Shown here piece by piece: positions 53,110-62,746 of a DNA stretch of 64,000 nt. Numbering within the stretch: the stretch's first letter is position 1; each line of letters begins with the position of its first letter. The stretch lies in contig JARLHN010000041.1 of NCBI GenBank assembly GCA_031292255.1, forward strand, positions 1 through 64,000, given 5' to 3'. The position numbers were made by a program, and so were the translations under genes. The notes beneath the pieces are model-generated. The model ran no database searches. It was not told the origin of the DNA and was given only the letters and a program-made list of their open reading frames with translations. This DNA comes from Oryzomonas sp. Its GTDB lineage: Bacteria; Desulfobacterota; Desulfuromonadia; Geobacterales; Pseudopelobacteraceae.

Positions 53110-54891
53110 ATGATGACTATTTCATATCGATCAGAAATCCGCAGCCGGGCGAGAATCCATTTCATTTCTTTCCTTTCGTTTCTGCTCATAACGGTTTTCC
53201 TTACCGGCAAAGCCGGTTCGGTTGATCTCTCGGCACAAGGTGCGCCCCATGTTATTGTCGTCGGCGGCGATCGGGATTATCCTCCCTATGAATTCATAGA
53301 CAAGAACGGTCAACCGGCAGGGTTCAACGTTGAACTTACCAAGGCCATCGCCGATGTCATGGGGATGAAGGTAGAGTTCAAACTCGGCGGCTGGTCGGAG
53401 CAGCGATCAGCTCTGCAGAATGGGCACGTTGACGTTCTGGAGGGGATGTCGTTGTCGGAAGAGCGGGTCAAAGAAGTAGAATTTTCTCTGCCGTATGCCA
53501 TGGTCAACCATGCGGTGTTCGCCCGTCGCGATTCTCCGATGGTAAACTCCCTCGCTGAGCTGGAAGGGAAATCGGTAGCCGTCCACCGGGGCGGGATCAT
53601 GCACGACAAGTTGGTACGGGAAGGTTTTTCCGGCAGCCTCCAGCTTACTCCGACCCCGGCGGATGCTTTACGTCTTCTGGCAGCCGGTAAAGCTGATTAT
53701 GCCATCGTCGCCATCGTACCAGGCATGTACATCATTCGCGAACTGAAGCTGACCAACCTCTATCCAGCGGTGCGTAACGTGGCTACCCACCGCTACGGCT
53801 TTGCCGTCAGGAAAGGGAACACGGAGCTGTTGTCACGCTTCAACGAGGGGATGGCCATCCTCAGGAAAACCGGTCAGTACGATACGATTTACAACAAATG
53901 GCTGGGAGTGCTGGAGCCGGAGCGTGTCGATTGGCGCACCATCGTCAAGTACGGAGCGGTAGTAGTTGTCCCACTGGTGGTTCTCCTGGGGGGTTTTGCG
54001 CTTTGGTCGCGTACCCTGCACCAGCAGGTTGCTTTGCGTACTATTGACCTGACACGGGAAATAGCCGAACGCAAACACGCCGAAGAAGAGTTGCGCCTTA
54101 ACCAGCAACAGCTTGTCCAGGCCGACAAATTGGCTGCTCTGGGTGTTCTGGTTTCCGGGGTTGCCCACGAGATAAACAACCCGACCGGCCTTATTCTCCT
54201 AGATGTTCCGATCTTGAAACGGGCTCAGAGCGATACGGAAAGAATTCTCGAAGAATATTTTGGGGTGCATGGTGATTTCACCATCGGCGGACTCCCTTAT
54301 TCTGAAATGCGCGATGAGATCCCGAGGATCCTCGACGAAATGCAGGATGGGGCCAAACGTATCAAACGGATCGTCAACGATCTGAAAGATTTTGCCCGGC
54401 GCGATGATACGGCCAATAAAGAACATATCGACCTTAATACGGTGGTCCGTACGGCACTGCGGTTGGTCGATCCGACGATTCGCAAGGCAACGAATCACCT
54501 GACCGTCGATTACGGTGAGGGGATACCGCCGATATTGGGCAACAGCCAAAGGATCGAGCAGGTGGTGGTCAACCTGATTCTCAATGCCTGTCAGGCTCTG
54601 CCGGATGCGGAGCGGGGCATTTGGATCAAAACCCTCTTCAACCGTGCTACGGCGAGTGTTATTCTGGTGGCGCGAGATGAAGGGATCGGCATTGCCCACG
54701 AGAACCTGTCGCGCCTGACGGATCCTTTTTTCACCACCAAGCGGGAGAACGGCGGAACCGGTCTCGGTTTGTCGGTATCCGACGGCATCATCAAGGAACA
54801 TGGCGGCCACCTTGACTTTGAATCCGTCCTTGGCGCCGGCACAACCGTTACTCTGTCGATACCCGCATTCTCCAAGGAGTTGACAACATGA
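53110..54891 (+). CDS. Histidine kinase with periplasmic solute-binding sensor
   Basis: The 593-residue protein has a signal/TM segment (about 15-36), one type-3 solute-binding domain (about 48-270; DRDYPPYEFIDKNGQPAGFNVEL, ALQNGHVDVLEGMSLSEERV), TM2 (about 283-305), a coiled linker, and HisKA with H near 353 in GVAHEINNPTG. The HATPase has NLILNACQALP, DEGIGIAHEN and NGGTGLGLSVS. It lacks PAS domains. Its stop overlaps the start of the sigma-54 regulator (ATGA), making a coupled two-component pair. The ligand may be an amino acid or dicarboxylate carried by the Dcu transporter downstream. Confidence 0.92.
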   Translation: MMTISYRSEIRSRARIHFISFLSFLLITVFLTGKAGSVDLSAQGAPHVIVVGGDRDYPPYEFIDKNGQPAGFNVELTKAIADVMGMKVEFKLGGWSEQRSALQNGHVDVLEGMSLSEERVKEVEFSLPYAMVNHAVFARRDSPMVNSLAELEGKSVAVHRGGIMHDKLVREGFSGSLQLTPTPADALRLLAAGKADYAIVAIVPGMYIIRELKLTNLYPAVRNVATHRYGFAVRKGNTELLSRFNEGMAILRKTGQYDTIYNKWLGVLEPERVDWRTIVKYGAVVVVPLVVLLGGFALWSRTLHQQVALRTIDLTREIAERKHAEEELRLNQQQLVQADKLAALGVLVSGVAHEINNPTGLILLDVPILKRAQSDTERILEEYFGVHGDFTIGGLPYSEMRDEIPRILDEMQDGAKRIKRIVNDLKDFARRDDTANKEHIDLNTVVRTALRLVDPTIRKATNHLTVDYGEGIPPILGNSQRIEQVVVNLILNACQALPDAERGIWIKTLFNRATASVILVARDEGIGIAHENLSRLTDPFFTTKRENGGTGLGLSVSDGIIKEHGGHLDFESVLGAGTTVTLSIPAFSKELTT

Positions 54892-56297
54892 CCCAACAAG
54901 CCTATCCCGGCTTCAGCATCCTCTTGGTCGATGATGAGCCTGCCTGGTTGAATTCGCTTTCCCTTATCCTGAGAAGCTGCGCCGGATTAATCAATATCAA
55001 AACATGCCAGGAGAGCCGGGATGTAATGGGACTGCTTGCCAATGGGGATATCGGCCTTGTCATCCTCGATCTCACCATGCCCTTCCTGTCGGGTGAAGAA
55101 CTCCTCAAACAAATCAGTGAGCAGCACCCCGAAGTCATCGCCATTGTCGTCAGCGGGCTTAATCAACTTGAAACCGCAGTCCGCTGCATGAAACTTGGCG
55201 CGTTCGACTATTTCATCAAGACCGATGAAGAAGAGCGGATTGTCGGGGGGGTGCTGCGAGCCGTCCGGATGAAGGAAATGCAACGCGATTACCTGGAGAT
55301 GTCAACCAGTCTGGCCAGCGGCGAATTGCGTCATCCTGAGGCGTTTGCCGCCATCGTCACCGCAGATCGGGCACTCCTGAAGGTCTTTGCCTATCTGGAG
55401 GCGGTTGCTAAGAGCCCTCAGCCACTCCTGATAACCGGCGAGAGCGGGGTGGGCAAAGAGCTGGTCGCACAGGCTGCCCATCGTTTGAGCGGTTGTCGAG
55501 GCAAACTGGTGACGGTCAATGTCGCCGGCCTGGATGACAATGTCTTTGCCGACAGCCTCTTCGGCCACATCCGGGGGGCCTTCACCGGCGCCGAGCATGT
55601 CCGGCGCGGCATGGTCGAGGAGGCGGCCGATGGGACCTTGTTTCTTGACGAGATCGGTGACTTGAGTATTGCTTCCCAAGTCAAGTTGTTGCGGTTGCTG
55701 CAGGAAGGGGAGTTCTTCCCCATTGGCTGCGATCAGCCCAAACGCATCAAGGCACGCATCATAGTGGCCACCCATCAGAACCTGACGGAAAAGGAGAGAT
55801 CGGGTGCCTTCCGCCGGGATCTCTTCTATCGCCTCCGCATCCATCAGGTTCATATTCCGCCTTTGCGGGAACGGCCAGGTGACATCCCGCTGCTCTTGGA
55901 TCATTTCCTGGAAGAGGCGGCTCGAACCTTGGGCAAAAAGAAACCAACTCCTCCCAGGGAGCTGGCTCAGTATCTGGCGTCATACAGCTTCCCTGGCAAT
56001 GTACGTGAACTCAGGGCAATGGTTTATGACGCCGTCAGTGTGCATCAAAACCGGATGCTTTCAATGGACTCGTTTGTCAATGCTGCCGAAAGATCCAAAT
56101 CCGTTACAGGAGAAACTCCCTCCCACCCCAAACAAAATCCCTTTGCCGGGTTTGCCGAACTTCCCACCTTCAGCGAAGCTGCCGGATTTCTTGTGACCGA
56201 AGCGATGAACCGTGCCAGCGGCAATCAGACGATGGCGGCGCGCCTCCTCGGTATCTCCCAGCCGGCCCTGAACAAACGTTTGAAGGTTATGCGTTGA
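54888..56297 (+). CDS. Sigma-54-dependent response regulator (NtrC family)
   Basis: The 469-residue protein has a receiver (D61 in VILDLTMP, FIKTDEE), an AAA+ domain with Walker A TGESGVGKE, the GAFTGA loop intact, Walker B TLFLDEIGDL, and a Fis-type HTH (NQTMAARLLGISQPALNKRL). The lysine position of the receiver reads IKTD rather than KP. AAGGAG lies before the ATG. A textbook sigma-54 promoter and palindromes lie before the next gene, so activation of the Dcu transporter is the best prediction. Confidence 0.93.
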   Translation: MTQQAYPGFSILLVDDEPAWLNSLSLILRSCAGLINIKTCQESRDVMGLLANGDIGLVILDLTMPFLSGEELLKQISEQHPEVIAIVVSGLNQLETAVRCMKLGAFDYFIKTDEEERIVGGVLRAVRMKEMQRDYLEMSTSLASGELRHPEAFAAIVTADRALLKVFAYLEAVAKSPQPLLITGESGVGKELVAQAAHRLSGCRGKLVTVNVAGLDDNVFADSLFGHIRGAFTGAEHVRRGMVEEAADGTLFLDEIGDLSIASQVKLLRLLQEGEFFPIGCDQPKRIKARIIVATHQNLTEKERSGAFRRDLFYRLRIHQVHIPPLRERPGDIPLLLDHFLEEAARTLGKKKPTPPRELAQYLASYSFPGNVRELRAMVYDAVSVHQNRMLSMDSFVNAAERSKSVTGETPSHPKQNPFAGFAELPTFSEAAGFLVTEAMNRASGNQTMAARLLGISQPALNKRLKVMR

Positions 56298-56302
56298 ACC
56301 CG

Positions 56303-56408
56303 TATAACCAGACGTTATAATTATATCCTTCGGTTATTGCGATCACAACATCTCGATAACATTGATATAAGTTCCAATTACAGGCAAACCGCCATATCCT
56401 CTGGTTAT
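56303..56408 (+). promoter_or_regulatory. Candidate upstream activating sites for the Dcu gene
   Basis: TATAAC-N5-GTTATA (56303-56319) is a perfect palindrome. GTTAT at 56333-56337 and ATAAC at 56356-56360 form a second, wider inverted pair, and another GTTAT is at 56404-56408. They sit about 80-185 bases upstream of the sigma-54 core promoter, a normal distance for enhancer-bound regulators. Confidence 0.5.
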
Positions 56409-56485
56409 GATTTCGAGTATTACAAGACCGTTCTAATACATAATAAAACTGTATTATCTTGGATAGATAGACATATTTTCTCTTT

Positions 56486-56502
56486 TGGCACCCTCCATGC
56501 TT
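56486..56502 (+). promoter_or_regulatory. Sigma-54 promoter of the Dcu transporter gene
   Basis: TGGCACCCTCCATGCTT has a perfect -24 TGGCAC and a -12 TGC with GG (56487-56488) and GC (56499-56500) separated by 10 bases. It lies about 64 bases before the ATG. Confidence 0.8.
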
Positions 56503-56565
56503 TGAAAGGATAGATATGAAAGGGAGCTCATCCCAACAACTCTTTCCCAAACATGGAGGTTTGTC

Positions 56566-57894
56566 ATGGCAATGTTCTGGATCCAATTCGTGCTCGTCCT
56601 CGGCGCTATTCTCCTCGGCATCCGCAGAGGTGGCGTGGCCCTCGGCCTGATCGGCGGAATGGGTGTTTCGCTGTTGGTGCTTGGTTTCCGCAGCTCTCCT
56701 GCTGAACCACCCATCGCGGTCATGCTGATCATCCTGGCTGTGGTGACTGCCGCGGCAACCCTCCAGGTCGCCGGCGGCCTCGATTACCTTGTGCAACTCA
56801 CGGAACGGATGTTGCGCGCCCATCCCAAGTATGTGACCATCCTGGCGCCGCTCAGCACATTCTTTTTAACCGTCTGCTGCGGCACCGGACACGCTGTGTA
56901 TGCGCTGCTACCGGTCATAGCCGACGTAGCGATCAAGACCGGTATCCGCCCTGAACGACCCATGGCCATCTCCAGTGTTGCCTCCCAGATGGGTATAACC
57001 GCCAGCCCGGTGGCCGCCGCAGTAACCTTTTTTCTTGGTTTTGCCGCAAAAACCGGACATCCCGTAACGCTTATCCAAATTCTTGCGGTAACAATGCCGG
57101 CAGGTGTTGTCGGCGTACTGGCTGCCGCCGCCTGGAGTTTCAACCGCGGCAAAGAGCTGGACAAGGATCCCGAGTTCCAAGCCCGCCTTCAGGACCCGGA
57201 TTTTCGTAAGGCACTCAATGCAGATGTCACCACGCTGGACAAACAGATATCAACTACCGCCAAAATTTCCGTAGCCCTTTTCTTCGCCGGAGTCGGCAGC
57301 ATCATCCTCTTTGCCGTTTATCCCAACCTACTGCCGCTCGACTACGGGAACAAACCCGTGCCGATGACCACTGTAGTCCAGTTTGTCATGCTCGCTTTTG
57401 GTGCCTTCATCATGTTTGCCGGCAACGTCAAAGCCAAGGAAATTGCCCACTCCAGCGTGTTCATTGCTGGTATGATCGCCGTTGTCTCTATCTTCGGTAT
57501 TGCTTGGATGAGCGATACCTTCATAACCGCAAATAAAAAGTTTCTGATTGACAACATCGGCATCATGGTGAAGTTGGCACCCTGGACCTTCGCCATCGCC
57601 ACGTTCTGTATATCAGCCTTTGTTAAGAGTCAAGCCGCCACCTTGGCCATTACCTTGCCGCTCGGAGTTGCCCTCGGTCTGCCGATACCGCTACTACTTG
57701 GCCTCGTCCCTGCCAGTTATGCGTACTTTTTCTTTGCTTTCTATCCCAGTGACCTGGCAGCCATAAACTTTGATCGTACCGGCACCACCCATATTGGTAA
57801 ATATCTGCTCAATCACAGTTTCATGATTCCCGGTCTTATCGGAGTAGGCGTATCTACCGTAACGGCATATATGATCTCGCGCGTTATTTTCTAG
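56566..57894 (+). CDS. Anaerobic C4-dicarboxylate transporter, DcuA/DcuB family
   Basis: The 442-residue protein has about 10-12 hydrophobic helices and Dcu-family segments: FWIQFVLVLGAILLGIRRGG at the start, LSTFFLTVCCGTGHAVYALLPVI near residue 95, ISSVASQMGITASPVAAA near 136 and PASYAYFFFAFYPSDLAAINFDRTGTTHIGKYLLNHSF near 380. The family exchanges fumarate, malate or aspartate for succinate across the inner membrane under anaerobiosis. GGAGG lies six bases before the ATG. A good terminator follows. Confidence 0.9.
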   Translation: MAMFWIQFVLVLGAILLGIRRGGVALGLIGGMGVSLLVLGFRSSPAEPPIAVMLIILAVVTAAATLQVAGGLDYLVQLTERMLRAHPKYVTILAPLSTFFLTVCCGTGHAVYALLPVIADVAIKTGIRPERPMAISSVASQMGITASPVAAAVTFFLGFAAKTGHPVTLIQILAVTMPAGVVGVLAAAAWSFNRGKELDKDPEFQARLQDPDFRKALNADVTTLDKQISTTAKISVALFFAGVGSIILFAVYPNLLPLDYGNKPVPMTTVVQFVMLAFGAFIMFAGNVKAKEIAHSSVFIAGMIAVVSIFGIAWMSDTFITANKKFLIDNIGIMVKLAPWTFAIATFCISAFVKSQAATLAITLPLGVALGLPIPLLLGLVPASYAYFFFAFYPSDLAAINFDRTGTTHIGKYLLNHSFMIPGLIGVGVSTVTAYMISRVIF

Positions 57895-57919
57895 ATATCG
57901 GCAGGCTGTGGAATATTAA

Positions 57920-57958
57920 AAGAGGCTGCACGGACAAAGTGCAGCCTCTTCCTGTTTA
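57920..57958 (+). terminator. Intrinsic terminator after the Dcu gene
   Basis: AAGAGGCTGCAC and GTGCAGCCTCTT form a 12-bp perfect stem with a 7-base loop, followed by a pyrimidine-rich tail. Confidence 0.85.
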
Positions 57959-57975
57959 TGATTCCAGATCTACTC

Positions 57976-58072
57976 CGTGACATCATTTATTGGAGTTTGT
58001 CCATCCGATAACCTACTGATTGATCATGTCCCAGTGTGTCCACCAATTGCCGATTTATGTTGCCACTCAAAG
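57976..58072. repeat. Degenerate third copy of the TGACAA repeat unit
   Basis: The first 47 bases (GTGACATCATTTATTGG, TTTGTCC, TAACCTACTGATT blocks) match 52838-52884 in about 37 positions. The last 17 (TATGTTGCCACTCAAAG) match the end of array 2 in about 14; an internal stretch of roughly 25-30 bases is missing. It overlaps the 3' end of a short minus-strand gene that appears truncated there. Confidence 0.6.
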
Positions 58073-58209
58073 TGGGCGACCAGACAGCGTACGAAATTTA
58101 TCAGCCCGTTCCGCTCCAATCTGTTGAACATGGCGGCAACCTTGAAACTGTTGGAGACGGCAAGCTCTTCCAGGGTCACGGTTTCGTGCTCTTCGGTTTT
58201 TTCCGCCAT
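58024..58209 (-). CDS. Small protein, apparently truncated by a repeat insertion
   Basis: The 61-residue frame begins MAEKTEEHETVTLEELAVSNSFKVAAMFNRLERNGLI, which resembles short proteobacterial proteins that normally go on with an acidic helix. From about residue 38 the sequence changes to FVRCLVAHFEWQHKSAIGGHTGT, encoded largely by the repeat unit at 57976-58072. The C-terminus is therefore probably foreign. It starts three bases after the PhnA-like gene ends. Confidence 0.5.
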   Translation of the reverse strand: MAEKTEEHETVTLEELAVSNSFKVAAMFNRLERNGLINFVRCLVAHFEWQHKSAIGGHTGT

Positions 58210-58212
58210 GGT

Positions 58213-58596
58213 TTACCCCAGAAGTCCCGCCTTGACGGTCTCTTCAATGAAACTCTCCTCGATTGCCTCACGTGCCCATGCCTCCTTGCATTGGGCCAGT
58301 ACCCGGGCGGCGCCCTCCGCTACTGCCGGTACGTTGCTCCACAAGGCATTCCGAATGGAGCGCAGTTCGTTCAAGTCGGCCTTCCTGCCTTCGGCCAGCG
58401 CCCTGCACCTGCTGCACAGCAAGGCAAGACGATCCATGTTCGGTTCATCGTCGGGACGCTGGTCCCAGACGCGCAGATCTTCCTTGCCCTCGCACCATTC
58501 ACATTTAAAGCCGGCTCGTTTACCGACAGATTTACCGAAGGAGTTGATCGTTTCCATGCGTTCCTTGTTTGCCAGATAGCCTTTTGCCACAGTCAC
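58213..58596 (-). CDS. PhnA N-terminal-like zinc-ribbon protein
   Basis: The 127-residue protein has CEWC near residue 32 and CSRC near 62 as a zinc-binding pair, with LRVWDQRPDDE between them and LNELRSIRNALWSNVPAVAEGAARVLAQ after. This resembles the PhnA-type zinc-ribbon domain. It lacks the C-terminal PhnA domain, and a role in phosphonate use is not implied. It is cotranscribed with the 61-residue frame. About 290 bases upstream, to the next chemoreceptor, show no gene. Confidence 0.6.
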   Translation of the reverse strand: MTVAKGYLANKERMETINSFGKSVGKRAGFKCEWCEGKEDLRVWDQRPDDEPNMDRLALLCSRCRALAEGRKADLNELRSIRNALWSNVPAVAEGAARVLAQCKEAWAREAIEESFIEETVKAGLLG

Positions 58597-58886
58597 CTCG
58601 AATAGGGGCCTTTCATTTCTGATAAATCGGAATCAAACTTCAATTCCGAACTCCGTTCCACTCAAGATATTGCCGGTTTCATCGGTTCAGCCGAACATGA
58701 CCGCTTATTGCATCCACAACGATCTCATGGCGTAAGTGTTTTCCTACAAGATACCCACATATCATCCTACACGAGAAATAGACTTGCTCCGATTTATTAA
58801 ACACATCATATCATGTATACATAATATAATGGTCGTAGTCATTAGAACTTGTGTACTGCATTATATGATATCAGCAGGGGGAACCA

Positions 58887-60515
58887 ATGTCATTGAGAGA
58901 CATAAACATCGGCGTTCGTCTCATCGTAGGGTTTGGCGTTGTCCTTACCATTATGGTCGTTATCGCAGCTTCCGGCTTTTACGGCATGAGGGGAATGAAC
59001 AAATCAATGACCCAGATTCACATCGAGAACGACGCAAAAGTCAGGAATGCGAATCTGGCGTACGAGAATCTGAACAACATAATGTGGGCTATGCGACTGG
59101 TTCCCTACGCCAGTGGCACGGAAAAACTGCACGCTATCCAGAAACAAATCGGCGAAAGCAGAACCGCATACAAAACGGCAATGGATGAACTCGATAAACT
59201 GGAAACAAACTCGGATGGCAAAACGATAATTGCGACCATCAAAGCAACCCTTGGTGAAGCAGTGCAAACCAATAATCAGGTAATGCAGCTTTCCCAAGAC
59301 GGCAAGCCGGAAGATGCTCTTGCCTTGCAAAAAAGCAAGGCGGACCCACTTACGCTTAAAATTAAAGAAGGATTTGAATCGTTATTAAAATACGAAGAAA
59401 GCCTCAGCAGCAAAAAATTCGATGAGGCGCAATCAGCCTACTTTTCCGACAAAATGATTATGATTGCGTTATTGGTAACGGCTCTACTCATATGTATCGT
59501 CAATGCCGTCGCATTGACCAAAGGCATCACCTCGCCGTTGAACGAAGCGGTGTCATTTGCCCGGAGTGTTGCGGCGGGCGACTTGACAGCACGATGTAAT
59601 TACAATGCTAATGATGAACCCGGCCGCATGGTTGCTTCGTTGAATATAATGGCCGAAAACCTGGGCACCCTTGTAACCCGCATAACTGATGTCTCTGGAA
59701 CCGTTTCCGCAGCTTCAACCCAGCTTCGCTCGACAGCCGTACAGATCGCAACCGGTACCGAGCAGGTGGCAAACCAAACAGGAACCGTCGCAGTCGCCAG
59801 CGAACAGATGTCAGCCACCAGTGGCGATATTGCGCAAAACTGCCTGTTGGCCTCCGAAACGTGCGATAGGGTCGGCAACACCGCGAATGAAAGCGCCGCA
59901 ATAGTTCACAAGTCGATTTTGAGCATGAAGCGCATTGCCGATAGAGTCAAACATACCGCCCTAAGTATCGACTCTCTCGGTATGCGTTCGAATGAGATCG
60001 GTGAGATCGTCGGCACTATTGAGGACATAGCGGACCAGACCAACCTGCTGGCGCTTAATGCCGCCATTGAAGCGGCACGTGCCGGCGAACAGGGCAGGGG
60101 TTTCGCTGTTGTCGCCGATGAAGTAAGGGCCCTCGCTGAAAGAACCACTAAGGCGACACGTGAAATAAGCGAAATGATAAAAGCCATCCAGAATGAGACA
60201 AAGGCGGCCGTGGCAGCCATGGAGGAGGGCGTTGCCGAAGTTGAACATGGGCAGCAGGCTTCAGAGAAATCAGGTGAGGCACTGGAAGAAATCTTGAAGC
60301 AAATAAATGAAATAACAATGCAAGTCAGCCAGATTGCCACTGCTGCTGAAGAACAAACCGCTGCGACACAAGAGATTGCCGGCAATATCCAGCAGGTAAC
60401 CGAGGTGATCCAGGATACCGCCCGTGGAGCCGAAGAGACCTCCTCGGCCGCTCACGAGCTTGCCCAGCAGTCCGTAACCATGCAATCTCTCATCAGCCAG
60501 TTCAAGCTGACTTAA
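58887..60515 (+). CDS. Methyl-accepting chemotaxis protein
   Basis: The 542-residue protein has TM1 (about 11-32), a four-helix-bundle periplasmic domain (about 33-188; [23 protein letters not shown] region), TM2 (about 189-210), HAMP and the conserved hairpin [19 protein letters not shown]. The signalling part is very similar to the two receptors at 42-45.6 kb, the sensor part is not. AGGGGGAA lies before the ATG. No sigma-54 site is visible upstream, so its control differs. Confidence 0.92.
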   Translation: MSLRDINIGVRLIVGFGVVLTIMVVIAASGFYGMRGMNKSMTQIHIENDAKVRNANLAYENLNNIMWAMRLVPYASGTEKLHAIQKQIGESRTAYKTAMDELDKLETNSDGKTIIATIKATLGEAVQTNNQVMQLSQDGKPEDALALQKSKADPLTLKIKEGFESLLKYEESLSSKKFDEAQSAYFSDKMIMIALLVTALLICIVNAVALTKGITSPLNEAVSFARSVAAGDLTARCNYNANDEPGRMVASLNIMAENLGTLVTRITDVSGTVSAASTQLRSTAVQIATGTEQVANQTGTVAVASEQMSATSGDIAQNCLLASETCDRVGNTANESAAIVHKSILSMKRIADRVKHTALSIDSLGMRSNEIGEIVGTIEDIADQTNLLALNAAIEAARAGEQGRGFAVVADEVRALAERTTKATREISEMIKAIQNETKAAVAAMEEGVAEVEHGQQASEKSGEALEEILKQINEITMQVSQIATAAEEQTAATQEIAGNIQQVTEVIQDTARGAEETSSAAHELAQQSVTMQSLISQFKLT

Positions 60516-60632
60516 ATATGCTCAACTCTTTGATGCAAGCGCTTGAAAATATATTCCATATCTTTTTCAGATACCTCGATGCCAAGGGCAACGTATTCAA
60601 TTTTGTCATCGGAATGGCCTGGGAGGCATTGC

Positions 60633-62654
60633 ATGCGGGGTTTGCATAGTCTCATCACCGAGAACGAAAACTGGCTCATGCAGCGTGTTCTCCGTTACGC
60701 GAAGGAACACGGCTATACCGAACACACGCCAACGCTTCTGGAAGCCTGGAAAACATCGATTTCTGGCCTCTCTGCACCGCTCCTCGACGTGCTGGCCAAA
60801 GGCGAGACCATCCCGCATTTGGCCATCCATCAGGACTTCATGTCCGACCCGATTTCATCGTTCGGCGTCGTTCAAGCGAAGAGGCACCGGGAACGCGGCA
60901 TAGATTTTTGCCTCTTTCTCGGCCTGATGAAATATTACCGGAAGTCATATATCGACCTCATTAGACAATCAGGCTTTTCCTCTGATGACAAGGAGCGGTA
61001 CCGGGAAATTGTCGCGCTCTATTTTGACCGGGTTGAGCTGGCTTTTTCTACGGAATGGACCCGAACATCGGAATCCGAAAGAAACCAGGAACTTCAGAAA
61101 AAAAATATTGCGCTGAATAACGAGAAAAATAAGTACCTAACCATTTTTGAGAGCTCGCCAAACCCAATCTTTATTATCGACAACTATGATAAGGTCATTA
61201 ACTTCAACTTTGCCGCAGCAAGGATATTTTACGGCATCGATACTCCCGGCAAACAATATTACACCGGTGAGTCCACTGAAATTCCACCGATCATTGCACA
61301 TGACATCAAAAAGTTCGAAGCTAGCCATGACAGCCGTCTCTTCATAGAAAATGAGGTTGAAACAGCTGACGGGAAATATAACTTCGTGGTTTGCATGCAG
61401 AAGCTGCTGGATGTCAGCGGTAAATTTCAGGGTTCGGTATTCATACTCAACAATATAACCCAGTTGAAAATACTGGAGGAAGAGCGGCAAAACCTTTCCA
61501 AACAGCTGCTCCATGTGCAAAAGCTCGAAAGCTTGGGAGTTCTCGCCGGGGGGATTGCCCATGACTTCAACAACATTCTGGTTGGCATAATGGGATACGC
61601 TGACCTGACGCTGATGAACTTGCCATCCATGTCTCCCGACCGTGATAACATCGAGCAAATCATCAAATCCGCCAAAAGCGCCTCTGATCTAACCAAAAAC
61701 CTCTTGGCCTATGCAGGAAAAGGAAAATATACGACCCAGTGCTTGAAACTGGATGATGCTGTTATTGGGCTTGAACATCTGCTTTTAATATCGATATCCA
61801 AATCGTGTGTCCTGAAATTTAATTTTTCGGATAACCTGCCTTCATTCGAAGGCGACATCTCCCAAATTCAACAAATAATTCTCAATCTGGTGATTAATGC
61901 CTCTGATGCGATAAATAATAAAAGTGGCGTCATCAGCATAACAACGGGATTGATTCATATTGACCAGCTCTATTTGAATACGACGCTTTCCGGCGAAAAC
62001 CTCGAAGAAGGTTATTATGTCACGCTGGAAGTCTCCGACAACGGCAGCGGTATGGATGAAGAAACATGTGCGCGTATCTTCGATCCGTTCTTTACCACCA
62101 AATTTACCGGCCGCGGCTTGGGACTCTCAGCTGTTATCGGCATTGTGCGTGGCCATCGCGGGGCTATAAAAGTGTACAGCGAACCGGGCAAGGGAACTTC
62201 ATTCAAGATTTTGTTACCCGCCGTGGAAGTGACCAGTGAACGCTGCCGTGAAAAGAAATCAGATCTATTTCAGGATGTTCGCGGCAGCGGAACGGTACTT
62301 GTCGTTGACGACGAGGAAACAGTCCGCACAGTGGCAAAAATGTTGATAATGCAGTTTGGATACAAGGTACTTACCGCTGAAGATGGGTTGGATGCTCTCA
62401 AGATATATCAAGAAAATATGAATGAAATATCAGTGGTCATCCTCGATATGACGATGCCACATATGGACGGTTCCGAGGCATACACTGAGTTGAGGCGGAT
62501 CAACCCTGACATTAAAGTGATCTTGACAAGCGGCTACAATGAATCCGACAGCATAAACCGTTTCACCGGCAAGGGCTTGGTCGGCTTTATTCAAAAGCCG
62601 TACAGACCAATGGAGCTTGCTGCTTTGCTGAAGGAACATACTGCGCCAATTTGA
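60633..62654 (+). CDS. Hybrid histidine kinase with N-terminal RsbRD-like domain
   Basis: I start at ATG 60633 (MRGLHSLITENENWLM), which has GGGAGG eight bases upstream. The 673-residue protein has an RsbRD_N-like helical domain (about 5-150), a PAS domain (about 165-285), HisKA with H near 310 in GGIAHDFNNIL, an HATPase (NLVINASDAI, DNGSGMDEE, GRGLGLSAV), and a C-terminal receiver with phosphoacceptor near 605 in VVILDMTMPHMDG. No membrane segment is seen, so it is cytosolic. The kinase type (AHDFNN) commonly passes phosphate internally. Confidence 0.88.
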   Translation: MRGLHSLITENENWLMQRVLRYAKEHGYTEHTPTLLEAWKTSISGLSAPLLDVLAKGETIPHLAIHQDFMSDPISSFGVVQAKRHRERGIDFCLFLGLMKYYRKSYIDLIRQSGFSSDDKERYREIVALYFDRVELAFSTEWTRTSESERNQELQKKNIALNNEKNKYLTIFESSPNPIFIIDNYDKVINFNFAAARIFYGIDTPGKQYYTGESTEIPPIIAHDIKKFEASHDSRLFIENEVETADGKYNFVVCMQKLLDVSGKFQGSVFILNNITQLKILEEERQNLSKQLLHVQKLESLGVLAGGIAHDFNNILVGIMGYADLTLMNLPSMSPDRDNIEQIIKSAKSASDLTKNLLAYAGKGKYTTQCLKLDDAVIGLEHLLLISISKSCVLKFNFSDNLPSFEGDISQIQQIILNLVINASDAINNKSGVISITTGLIHIDQLYLNTTLSGENLEEGYYVTLEVSDNGSGMDEETCARIFDPFFTTKFTGRGLGLSAVIGIVRGHRGAIKVYSEPGKGTSFKILLPAVEVTSERCREKKSDLFQDVRGSGTVLVVDDEETVRTVAKMLIMQFGYKVLTAEDGLDALKIYQENMNEISVVILDMTMPHMDGSEAYTELRRINPDIKVILTSGYNESDSINRFTGKGLVGFIQKPYRPMELAALLKEHTAPI

Positions 62655-62746
62655 AGTAACAAACGATATAAATTCAACATTATCATGATGTTTCCTTTCT
62701 CAAAATACAGATATGACTTTTAATGGCTTGCTGATATATTTAGAAA

